A stretch of DNA of 64,000 nt from Lepidurus packardi. Its lineage: Eukaryota; Arthropoda; Branchiopoda; Notostraca; Triopsidae. The position numbers and the translations under genes were made by a program. The notes under the pieces were generated by a model. It was not told the origin of the DNA and made no database searches. It saw only the letters and a list, made by a program, of their open reading frames with translations. Of the stretch, positions 1 through 11,202 are shown piece by piece; the first letter of the stretch is position 1, and the number at the start of each line of letters is the position of its first letter. The DNA is taken from assembly GCA_023053545.1 (NCBI GenBank), contig JAKZAN010000007.1, positions 8,618,001 through 8,682,000 on the forward strand, read 5' to 3'.

Positions 1-2145
1 AATTTGTTGGCTTGTCGTCGACTTCCTGACGGTACCCGCCCGGCTTGATTGCCAATCAGGACCCTCTTGCTTTTCTTGAATGGGGCGGAAATTAACGTGG
101 AAAATATAACAAGGTTTACTTAGACGTTGTACCTTACCCCATCCCCTCCCCCTCTCACCCCCAGTCGCTTGCAAACCCACGTCTAGTCAACTAGCAAAAG
201 GACTGAACCCATGCATAACTAGACGGTGGTTCTGGGGTGGGGTTTCTGGGGGACTTTACACATATTTATGATCTTTCCTGATGGCAAGCGGTTTGTACAA
301 CGGCAAACGCAAGCGCAATATCAGATCGTTCCCCATCCCCGCCTTTTCTTTTTTTTTAAACTTAATTTGCATAAGAGGCTCCGTGGAGTTTTCTATTATT
401 TTCTTCTTTTTTTACGGGGTATACTGTGAGAACTATTCAGAAAAAAAATAGAGATTTTAAGCTGCTTTTTAGGCTTCCCAGAAATTTTTTTTTCTTTTTC
501 TAATACGCGTTGATGTTACGGAGCCAAAAAGCAAACCGGGGGAAACTCGATCATGTCTGTAGAAATGGAAAAAAATTTCCAGTCCGGCTTGATGACATTG
601 GCAAGTGTTTAGTGAGCCATGAGTTAGCCGCAGCCCAAAAAGACCGATTCCGGCGAAAAAGCGGAATAATTTCTTCATATAAATTCATAGCCATTTCGGT
701 TTCAATGGTGACGGGCCAGTTCTCTATGTTATATAAATATCAGGAGATTTTCCTTGGCAAAGCTACGATTCGGTACCCACAACAACCCAATGTTTTTTTC
801 TTGTGTTTTTTTTTCTTGTAAGTGGCTTAGTACCTATTTATCGTGCTGCAGATCGTAACTGTTATTCTAGCAATGTACACGAGAAAGCTGTTATGTACTC
901 TTTACACGTTAGAGAATATATGTACCCAGACGGGTTTAAAATACTCAAATCCGTTGGTAATTTGGTACGTTATTACACGTTGATGCGTCAGGAGTTAAAA
1001 TTAAACCGTTGGAATTACATGTAGGCTTAATCTTTGGAATTATTTGTTTACCTTACGAGCACAAGGGTAGTTATTGGCTTGTGACACTGGCCGTGTGTAT
1101 TCCGTTCGCGGTAACACGTTGTCCGAGCCACGACTTTTTTGTTGGATCGGGGCGAGAATCACTCGATTTGTCCGCAGACGAGCACCGTAAGCAAGTTTGT
1201 GTGGATCCCGGTCTGGTCACACGTCAGTATATAAGCTGGCAACACAAAGACGAACTTGGGTATAGCGCATGCACAACCCTATTCTACATTGAACTGGGGG
1301 AAGCCAGTGGAGATTTATACGCATGACTTTGGAAGGACTCGATGCATTTCTTTTGATATTTTCCCATATCTTAAGGCATTTAAATTTTATTATTGCTTAA
1401 GGAAATACACTATGGTCTACAAGAATGAATACAAGAAATAGTTTCAGAATTGATTGATGCTTCCATGCTGCTCAGCCTAATTTTATTTTCGAAATTTGGA
1501 CCGTAAACTAATTCTCTTGGGACTCCGCTAGATGGCATACGCTCACGGTTGCGCTTCTGCGGTGGTGATCTACCTCCGTGTTTGCCGTCAAGGAACACAA
1601 AAGAAAGCTGGCTTCTGTGTTTTTTTTATAGACCTCATTAAACTTTGTTTTTAAAAAAGGCTTCTCAGCCACCTTTAATGGTGGGTTATTTCTGCATATA
1701 AATAAGTAAGTCTAGTCTAGTCTGAGGTGCTTTTTTCACTGACGCTGTGGTGTGTTGTTTCTGCCCTGGGCAGTGAAAAAAAACTTTAAATGATTAACTT
1801 GGTTGTTTATATTAGCCCATGGGAAATGGTATTATAGTCGCTCTAGTCTCTCACTAAAAACATCTTCTTGTGTGTAATGCTTCTTCCGCACTTGGAGGAA
1901 ATTTGCTTTCCGTCTATTCTGCTATGAGTGGGTGTTTGGTGGGTGCTTTGAAATGGGCATCCAAGAACCAGATTTTGTTATGATGCACAGCTGCTCTACC
2001 CGATATGGAAGGTTATCTATTTCACATTCATAGTGATCGGTGTTTTCCAAATTTTCGCATGAATTTCCCCCAAAAAATGCATGAGATGCGAACGTGCCTG
2101 ATGATAACGTGTTTCTCTGTGATTTTTCACGATATCTTCTTTTAG
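1..2145. other. Region upstream of CECR2 with no supported gene
   Basis: No reading frame here resembles a known protein. The region must hold the promoter and the first coding exon of the CECR2-like gene, because that gene's first recognisable exon opens in mid-codon at 2146 with no in-frame ATG before its acceptor. A TATAAATA sequence lies at 1697-1704 but cannot be tied to a start site. One ATG that would leave the right phase sits near 1531 and is followed by a weak GTTGCG donor; it is too uncertain to annotate. Confidence 0.5.
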
Positions 2146-5100
2146 GTATCCAGTCATGGTTTGAAGTTCCCAGCATTGCTCACTTCTGTTCCCTATTTCG
2201 TGAAACATTCTCTCTTCTAGACTTTGATATAGAGGTACAGTACTCTATTGGTTTGTTATACCCGAATGCGTTTTGCTAACTCCAAGTGTGATTTTCCGTC
2301 GTCAAGGAATTGGAAGAAGCATTACTTACCGATGGGACAGATGACACCTGCTCTCTTCTCCAAGATCTCATTGTTAGATTGCTCAGTGGTTGCCTCAACA
2401 ACCAAGATATAACCACGTCCAACTACCAAATGTACTTGCGGCGTTTGTTCAGGCATAAATGTCAAGTATGGAATACCTTCCCCCAAATTTTTATTACTCA
2501 TTTTAATCCCTTCTATTCGCGTGTTTTTACAGGAAGAGCGACGTTCTAACCCCTTCGATAATGATATTGATTTCCACTTTTTGCCTTCAAGAACCAAAAT
2601 TGAGATACTGTACGATTTATGCGATTACCGTCTAGCCTCTGCCGATGCATTTGAAGCCTTAAAGGTAAAACCTCGTCCCTCTTTATCCCTTTCGTACTTA
2701 TTATACGTTTTTCCTTAAATTTTTGTTTTTTCAGAATCTGGAACCGACAAGTTTGCGCGTGAAACCACTGGGCTGGGACAGACACAAATCTACTTATTGG
2801 TATTTTTATGGTACACGACTGTACAAGGAAACTTTGGTGGATCAAGTAGATTCATTATTGGATTTTGAAACATTTTTTAACGTGTTTTTAACACATTTTG
2901 TTTATAGACAGCTACGTCGACATTGAAATCGTTTTCTGGACCCAAAAGTTCACCACGGCGACTCCAGAAACTACTGGGTTTTCCCTTACCAAGACATTTG
3001 GGCACTCGTTGGGCTGTTATTTGTCTCACAGAAGCAGATTGGACTAGTCTGTGTAACTCTTTTGAGTTGTCTAGCCGTAACGCCGAGAAATCTCTGTATT
3101 GCACCTTGAAAGAAGACTTTCTGCCCGAATTGCCGCATCTTTTCGCGGAGAAGAAGAAAGAGCAAAGGTACAATTGCTGCTCTATCTAGGCACCCGTGTT
3201 CTAACGTGCTTACGCAGGCGACGTGCACTGACAATGGCCTCTAAGCGACTCGGTTCACGCTCCAAGCATAGTACTAACGAAGACGATTTGGATAAGAAGC
3301 CAGACAGGGAAGGCAAACGACCGCGGTTTGATGATGACGAATGGTAATTCTATTTTTCCCTGGAAACATCCTGGAAATTGGTAACGTTGCCAACGGATTA
3401 CACAATTCTCTCTTTCTTAGGGCGGCCTTACGGAACAACGCAGACCGAGCCACCAGGGCACTGTTAAGGGAAATATCGCGGGATCATTCCGCCGATTCCC
3501 AGAGCTTAGACTCTTCCAGCAGGAGTCGTAGTCGGGCTGGAAGTGCGGATTCCCTGCACACCAAGAAGAAAGACAAACGCGACAAGCACAAGAAACAACA
3601 ATCTGCAGATAAAAGTCATCTCAAGCCGCCCTCCAAGGTTCCTTCCCCGCCCAAACCCTCGTCTAAGAGCAAAGACAAAGATAAAGACAAAGAACGCAAG
3701 AAAGACGTACGCGACTCATCAAAGACTGGACGCGACTCACTCAAGAAATCCAAGGCTGAATCCAAAGCCGTTTTCAAAGGTCGCAAAACTAACAATTCTC
3801 TAGCATCTGCAGTCGATCTAGGGTTGCTCGAGGAATCTGTTGGCAAATCCAAGTCTCCTAAAACGAGGTAAAGATTTTTTTGTTAAATTAAAAAAAAAGC
3901 TCATTTTTTGACCTTTTTTTTCGTTTTTTAGTAGCAATGGACCGACTGGCAGTAGACTGCGAGCAGTTTTATCCAAAATTCTTTGTCTGTTGAGGAATCA
4001 TCCAGATGCGTGGCCGTTTTTGGACCCGGTGGATGAAGACTACGCCCCGGATTACTACCGCATGGTGAGTCAGCCCATGGATCTCGAGCGGATGGAAGCG
4101 AAATTGCACACAGATCAGTATACCACCGCCCAGGCTTTCCGTGACGACTTCCAGCTCATAGTCAACAACTGTAGAATTTATAATGGTCCAGAAAGTGGTG
4201 AGTTTTCTGTACTTTGGGGGATTATCTTGACTGTTTTATCTTGACTGGGCTATTTTTGCGTTTTAGAGTATTGTGGAATGGTGGAGAGTTTAAAGAAGGA
4301 GTTTAGCAAGCTGGTGATGAAATACTTGGACATCAAGGAAGAAGAAGAAGAGGAGGAGGAGGAGAAAGAGGTGGTCAAGTGGAAAGATGTTTCCAAACTA
4401 TCTAAATTGGAGGATGAGCAGGAATCTGTTGAAGAAGATTGTGTGAAGGAGCCCAAACGAGCCAGCAAGAATGACTCGAGTGCGAAACTGGTGAAAAAGA
4501 GCAAAAAGAAGAAAAAGAGTCATGGCGACAGTGACCGCAAAAGTAAAGACCGCGGGAAGAAGCATAAGGTGGAAGAAGACCCTGATGACGCGTGGAACAC
4601 TCCGGAGGAATGCTCCGAGAATGAACGCGATTTGAAAGCGCTAGCCACGAAACGAAAGGCGAAATTGAGCGAGTCACAAGTGTTGAGTGATAGCGAACCC
4701 GAGTGCCAACGGAGGAAGACGAAAGCAGAAAGGAAGTTGTATGACAAGGACAGCAGTGCATCGCGTGCGGCTGGCAAAGTCAATGGTGCAGTGCAGGCCA
4801 AACGAAAGGATAAGTTGCCGGTCAAAAGTCGCGCCGCCATTAATGCATTAGCCGAAGCCACCGAGCAAACTTTAAAAGTACCGAAAAAAAATTTCATCTT
4901 AGAAACAAAAAAAATTTCAGTCACTATTTTTTAATATAAAATAATCTTAAAATAGGGTTCCGTTTTAAGGTTAACACAATTTTAATGTTAAGATTTTAAT
5001 AATAATTTTAGGATTTTATTCTCATTTTATGATTTAACTCTAATTTTAGGGTTTAACTTTAATTTTAGGATTTCATTTTAATTTAAGGATTTTTTAAGTT

Positions 5101-8100
5101 TAGAATTTCATTTTAATTTAAGATTAATTTTGATATAAGGATTTTGTTTTTATTTTAGGATTTAACTTTCATTTAAAATTTTAAAATTTCATTTTAATTT
5201 TACGATTTAGTTCTAAATTTCAGAATTTAATTTTTATTTTAAGATTTACATTTCATTTCATTTCATTTCATTTAATGTTAAGATTTTAATAATAATTTTA
5301 GGATTTTATTCTCATTTTATGATTTAACTCTAATTTTAGGGTTTAACTTTAATTTTAGGATTTCATTTTAATTTAAGGATTTTTTAAGTTTAGAATTTCA
5401 TTTTAATTTAAGATTAATTTTGATATAAGGATTTTGTTTTTATTTTAGGATTTAACTTTCATTTTAAATTTTAAAATTTCATTTTAATTTAAGATTAATT
5501 TTGATTTAAGGATTTAGTTTTTATTTTAGGATTTAACTTTCATTTAAAATTTTAAAATTTCATTTTAATTTTACGATTTAGTTCTAAATTTCAGAATTTA
5601 ATTTTTATTTTAAGATTTACATTTCATTTCATGATTTAGTACCAGTTTTGGGATTTAGCTTTAATTTTAAGGATTTAGTTTCAAAATTTGGGGATTTAAT
5701 TTTTTTTTAAATATTAATCGGCATAGGCATATATATTATCTATATATTAATCTATATTATTAATTAATTTATAAATTAATCTATATATTAATCTATATAT
5801 TAATCTATATATTAGTCGCTTGATGTACAAAACTTAACAACATTGAGCTAAATTACAGATTTAATTTTAATTTTATGATTTATGACTGATTTTGGGATTT
5901 AAGTGGAATTTTAATTTAGCTACAGGATTTAATTTGAGTGATTATTTCGGAATTTAATTTCCATGGAAAATTTGAATTTTACTAAAAAAAAAAAATATTG
6001 TTTTTTTGCAGGATATCAATAAATGGTTGGATGACACTCCCAAATTCTCAGAATTCTCACCTTCGGCGTCGCCTAAAGCTGCCGTGACTGCTGAAGAGTT
6101 CGAATCGATTACATCTTCGATAGAAAGTGAATACCGGAAGAGTTTGAACGCGGATAAGCCGAAGATCAAAGCCAAAGCTCTGAAGAATAAACAGAAGGGT
6201 CTGTTGGTCCTAGCTGGGGCTGGTAAGCGAGCGAAGTTATTGGCAGAAGCCGAGAAGCGTGACAAGGTCTCGGATGAGGAGGAACGGGAGGAGAACGTGA
6301 AGAAAAAGAAGAAGGAAGACCCCAGCAAGCCTAAAGAAAAAGAAGTGATTAAAACGGGTAAAGACGCGGTTGTGAATCCGCGGAAAGACATTAACCGTAC
6401 TATCGAACGCATGCAGCTCGCGGGCAAAAATAAATTAGGCACCCTAGCGAAAGTCTCGCGCCCGGATGAGTCCAAGCTGAACAGTTTGATAGCGAAAGCG
6501 AAAGAAAGTCGTGATCTAAAGAATCCGCCCACCACCGAAACGGCACTCACTCCGAAGTTAAGTCTAGGGACGGTTTTAACCAGCGACATTGGCATGAGCA
6601 CTAAAACAGAGGTGGAATCTGTAATCGTCCCTGCGGAGGAGTCGCCATCGCCGGTAGGTAAACCGAGTCCCGAGCCGGACAAAACATCGCCCGACAAGTC
6701 GACGTCTGCGTCACCTGAAGTGGAAGTCGACCCAACGCAACTTGGGCCGGTAGAAATCAAACAAGGTAAAGCGACGCCGAATCTGTCGGCGTGGTTTAAA
6801 GCGTTCGGTGCGCCCAAAACGGGTACGGCGCCGAAAAAGAAGGTTGAGGGAGGGGACATGGCTCCTAAGCCGAGCATTAGCCAGCCTAAGCCTCCCCCAC
6901 CGGCGCCTAATCCACCCAAACTGGAGAAAAGTGAGAAACTTGATCTTCCTTGGTATTCCAAATTGGATAAGAAGGATTCCCCGGCGAAAACGCTCTGGGG
7001 TAACCTCGAAAAAGACGATTTCCCTAACTTTCTGGCTTCGACCAGCAACGCAGGGCCGGTTACCACTCCTCCGAACCCGCCGACCACGTTACCGTTCCCC
7101 AAACGTAGTAAAGATGACGAGGAAGGGGCAAGAAGGTTACTTTCTTTACATCAAGGTCATATGGAACCCAGTCCGGCCGATAGCGGCAGTGGAGGTTCCC
7201 CGGCCAATTCGCCCGCCTTTGGCGGTTCCGAGGGTGAAAGATCTCCTATGACACCATCATGGAATGGTCGAAACGGCGCCGGACCAAACCCGTCTCCGGC
7301 ATCGAGCGACCTGGTCATAAGGTCCCCAGCTACCCCAGATATGGGGTCGCCGTATGCTCCACCTATTAGGGTGGGCTTTTACCAGGACATGTCCCAAAAG
7401 ACGGCGCCGTCACCTTCGCCTGTCAATAGCATTAAAAGCCCTGCCCCTTCGCCGCATCTTACTCCGACGACCAAAGCGTCGCCGGTCCCTAGGAATCATC
7501 CGTCACCTCTAAATGAACAGCAGAAAACCTTCACGACCACCATGGAGTCTACTCCGCCGCCACCACCGCAATATCGACCTTCGTCTGCGGCATCGCAAGG
7601 GTTACAAAACCAACCGACCGTCGTGCCTAACACTCTACCGGCGTACAACCCGCCGGTATTGAACAAAGCCCCTACTTCGATCGAAATGCCGACTGTGGAC
7701 GAAAGACCCTCGCAACCAGGTTATCCACTAAAGAAACGGGTGACAGAGGATCCCAAAGTTCACCCGTTAACTAACTTGGCTCCCATGGGGAATACCCCGT
7801 ACGGGTACCCAAGCAATTCTCCCAATACCTTCCTACCCACATCGCAAGTTCAGGGCGTTCCGTCGGTCAATACTTTGCCGGGTAACTTGGTCAGTCTGTC
7901 CCAAATCGTGGCGAGGATCCCAACAACCGATTCTTCGACGCTGGCCCATGTCGGGAACGCGGTAGCAGCGCCAATGAACCGGAATGCGCCCGCTTTGGGT
8001 CTGGCACCCGTCAATACCACCTCGGCATCGTCTGCGTACCCCAATCATGCCTTTCTGAATCCACCCAACCAAAACCATCCCAACCCATCCTCCAATGCCT

Positions 8101-9656
8101 ATCTTGCCTCCCAACAAGGCTACCAACGCCTGCAAACTCCTTACGCTCCGAACTTCTCGCACTATGGTCAAGTACCCCAAAACGGGGTTCGTCCAGAAGC
8201 GCCACGAGGTACCACCAAAACTTCTGCCCAGCCGGTGGTTCAGCAGAGCCCAGTACGTCCCCAGAATGAGTCAATCAACTATTCGAGTTACCAACAACCG
8301 ATGGGTGGCCAGGCCTCCCAGTGGCAGGCGTACGACACGCGGTCTGCGGTACCCACCCAAGCGGAAGATCTCTGGAACCGACACCCGCCTACCTATAGCA
8401 ACGCGTCGATTCCGGGTTATCCGGCGCCGCCTGTTACGGTGCCTCCCACCACGTACGCAGTACAGAATAACACGGTGGCGGCCAGCAGAGTAGCTGTGAC
8501 GTCATCACAGCCTATTACCTCGAGTACAGCCACTGCCTCCCGCGTTAGCACCAATCAAAACCATGCCATCTCAACCCTAGCCAGCAATCCACACTTGTGG
8601 CCGCCTGCCTCCACCACTCGGTCGACGACGAGTGCAGCTCCCTCTCAACTCTCCTTCTCATCCATGGGTTACGAGCACATGATGCCGGGTAGTTTGTTGT
8701 TCAGTGGCTTAGATCCTTTAGCAGCGAACCACTCCATGTTCCGGTCCGGGTTGGGACCGCCACCCGGTAGTGGCGCCTCTCGATCGAGTCCCTGGGCGCC
8801 CCCTTCTCTTAGTTTTGATACATCGACTGCCAGTACATCCAGTACAGTGACGAGCTTGTCGCTACAGACAGCCGCCGCCACTGGGAGTACGACCATGCGA
8901 AACGATTCTTCACGAACTTCTTCTAGTTCAAGCGGTTCCGCAATGGCCCCCCGCGAACCCGCCCCCTCAAACGTGCCGAACCCTTTCGACCCTGCGCAGC
9001 GAACGGCTCCGCTGTCAGGAAGTGCGTTTAATTATAGTGCCGCAATGCAGAGCGGGTCGAGTGATACCCTGGCTGCTACCTTGTATGGTCGCCATCCTCA
9101 GCGAACATTGCAACAAACCCAGGCGTCCACTTCGCCGGGATTGGCCAGGCCTCAAGGCATGCATCCCCAACCAGGTAGTGGTAATCCCTTGTTGACAGGG
9201 TTAGGCGGTTCTCCGTCTTCACTGACGCGGCCGGTTCCGCATTCCTACTTGGGAGGTCCAGGTACAAGACCTGGTACTGCAAGTAATAACTCACAAACCC
9301 TTCCACCCCCTCCTGCCCATCAAGGGTACCCGCAACAAGGCCCCCACCCTTCCCATGGTTCCCTTTTGTCGCACCCCGGGTTCGGAACACCGTCATTGCC
9401 CATGACGTCACCATTTGGGGATTTTCTAGGTAGTGGGCAAAGCTTACCCCCTGGGGCGCATCCCTTAGCCGACCCTTCCTCACCCTTTTACCAACAACTG
9501 TTGCAGCGACAGCAACACGAAGAACTACTCCTGCGAGCGACGCCGCACCCGCATTCACACCCCATGTTGCAGCCGGGCTTGTTGGGTTCCGCGTCGTACC
9601 CGCCTGGTTTTACCCCGGGTCTGGGTCTCCAGCAGTCCTTCCAAGGATGGTTATGA
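2146..9656 (+). CDS. Cecr2: CECR2-like DDT and bromodomain chromatin remodelling protein (5' end missing)
   Basis: CECR2 partners ISWI-type ATPases in nuclear chromatin remodelling and binds acetylated lysine through its bromodomain. Exons seen: 2146-2234, 2307-2465, 2533-2664, 2735-2845, 2908-3167, 3218-3343, 3421-3867, 3932-4197, 4267-4877 and 6012-9656; all phases agree, giving at least 1948 residues. Early exons follow vertebrate CECR2 closely ([36 protein letters not shown]). A basic Ser-rich linker precedes the bromodomain, about residues 450-545 of this fragment, with [16 protein letters not shown], the PMDLERME helix and the acetyl-lysine-binding Asn in NNCRIYNG. An acidic run (Glu-rich) and Lys-rich stretch follow. 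The 3.6 kb last exon encodes a disordered Pro/Ser/Thr-rich tail of about 1200 aa, making the protein longer than human CECR2. The Drosophila counterpart should be dikar. The exon 10 donor (GTACCG) is weak. The initiator exon is not identified. Confidence 0.93.
4935..5830. repeat. A/T-rich duplicated repeat in the last CECR2 intron
   Basis: The 1134-bp intron 4878-6011 is built from variants of a short TTTAATTTTAGGATT-like unit. A block starting at 4984 (AATGTTAAGATTTTAATAA) begins again at 5274, a 290-bp tandem duplication whose second copy carries a further internal duplication. It ends in ATCTATATATTA repeats at about 5730-5815. It is far longer than the gene's other introns (about 50-90 bp) and very low in G+C. 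Confidence 0.9.
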
Positions 9657-9772
9657 TGAGTTACTTTGAGCCAGAGTCTTTAAGAATAATGGTAGATATT
9701 TTTTTTAGATTTATGTTTTCTTTGTTTTAAGAAAAGTTACAAGAATCTTGGATGTGTGTGTGGTTTTTTGAA

Positions 9773-9805
9773 TGTACGCAGAGTGTACGCAGAGTGTACG
9801 TAGAG
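9773..9805 (+). repeat. 11-bp triplet repeat in the CECR2 3' untranslated region
   Basis: Three consecutive copies of TGTACGCAGAG lie about 120 bp after the CECR2 stop codon; the third has one C-to-T change (TGTACGTAGAG). It is probably transcribed as part of the 3' UTR. No function is evident. Confidence 0.8.
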
Positions 9806-10164
9806 TGACTTTAGCGGGGGAAAATTATTGACCAAATGTTGAAGTTTTTAATAAGTGCATATTCCGCAAGACTCGTTTATTTAGTTTTTTTCCCCTCTTT
9901 CGTTATTTCGTAAGAGGGTAAGAAGCCACGTGGTTCTAGTTGAATGTTTCATTGGTTATTCATACCTCTCGGTTACAAAAAAAAGTTTACAAGGTTTCGT
10001 TTATCGTACTCACCTTATTCTAATGTATCGCAGAACTCGAGAGGTAGAGCGAGAGAGAAAAGAAAAGAGGAAAAGCACGGGAATTGTTTTGTTGACCATT
10101 TGTATGGATGCAGCATTATGTCACAAAAGTTAAATCTTAGCCAGTTTTACTTGCGTTATCAATC

Positions 10165-10170
10165 AATAAA
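10165..10170 (+). promoter_or_regulatory. Candidate polyadenylation signal for CECR2
   Basis: A canonical AATAAA lies 509 bp after the CECR2 stop, in an A/T-rich stretch, and is followed by T/G-rich sequence. It comes just before the more G+C-rich region that probably starts the MADD promoter. Assignment rests on position and sequence only. Confidence 0.5.
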
Positions 10171-10179
10171 TTGTTTTGA

Positions 10180-11202
10180 AGAGGTTTGACGCGGGCCCCG
10201 TGGACTCGTAAACGTAGCCAAAGCCTTGTTTATCCTTTCCCACCCCCTTTTTCAGCTTCCTCTGTCGATAGAGCTGTGTTTAGTATACTGCTGACGTCAT
10301 GGCAGGTGGGTTCGTGTTCGTGTCCGTCTGTGTTGGGAGCAGCGTCGCTAGCGCCAGCGACGATGTGGAGCGCTCCGTCTAATACGCTAAGAGAGTTTTG
10401 TTTATGTGCTCGAGTTCTTCTCAGGAGGTGGTTGTGTGCTCATTAAGGACGTACAGCTTGTTGTCTAACAATGTGTTTTCAACACATCGCTCTGTCGACA
10501 ATCCCTCATTATTAACATGCGAAAGGTTCAGGAGCGCCAGTTTGTTTTTTCCTGCTGGCAGGCGAGAGAATCGGGTAAGGGAGCAACAAGCAAGCCCGGA
10601 TGTGGGGAAGATAAGTAGGTAAGCATCTAAACGCATAATAAGCTAACACAATAATGGCCAACGTTGTTTGTTCCAACACTTTGTAAATAGATAGATATTT
10701 AAGTGGTTTTCAAGAGTATTAGTATTCAAGGGATCCTTTTTTTACCTATAGTTGAAGTTATAGTTAGATATTTAGAATAGTTAGATATTTAAGTGGTTTT
10801 CAAGAGTATTAGTATTCAAGGGATCCTTTTTTTACCTATAGTTGAATGAAATATACGTACTTGAATGGAAAACCAAATCAACGATGCTAATCTTCTTGTC
10901 TAATGCTATTGTAGGAAAGAGAGCCTTTCAAGTGACGTCGCTGACAAACGCGAAGAAAACCTTCAGCGCCTGTTCGGTGTTGCTTCTGCAGATCAATACA
11001 CAGTGCGCAGTAAGCCCAAGGTTTTAGCTGCGAAACAAGGAGGTTAAGACAGCCCTTAGCTGCTTAGGTGATGCCAGTTTAGTTCGGTCAACATGCCTCG
11101 ACTCACTGTCTCTGGTTCTTAATCCATTTTTTGCTAGTGACCAGTGACCGAGTGTGAAAAGTTCAAGTGCTCGGGGAGCTCTATAGTGTTAATCTTAAGA
11201 AT
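10180..11202 (+). promoter_or_regulatory. Upstream and probable 5' UTR region of MADD
   Basis: This region separates the CECR2 poly(A) signal from the MADD start codon. It contains a consensus CRE (TGACGTCA, 10292-10299) and a short inverted repeat CGTCGCT/AGCGACG at 10343-10349 and 10356-10362, in a locally G+C-rich segment. A GTAAG sequence near 10619 could be a donor for a noncoding first exon. A 64-bp direct duplication occupies 10693-10846. An in-frame TGA at 11155 sits before the MADD ATG. No coding exon is recognised. Confidence 0.45.
10693..10846 (+). repeat. Direct duplication of a 64-bp segment upstream of MADD
   Basis: The segment at 10693-10756, starting AGATATTTAAGTGG and ending CTATAGTTGAA, recurs without visible change at 10783-10846 (period 90 bp). 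A 26-bp spacer itself contains partial AGTTAGATATTTA copies. The near identity suggests a recent local duplication, either in a 5' UTR intron or in upstream DNA. Confidence 0.9.

Noticed and set aside
5954-7102. Minus-strand ORF of 382 codons over the CECR2 last exon
   Set aside because: It is antisense to a clear coding exon whose G+C-rich, low-complexity codons keep the opposite strand open; it has no domain.
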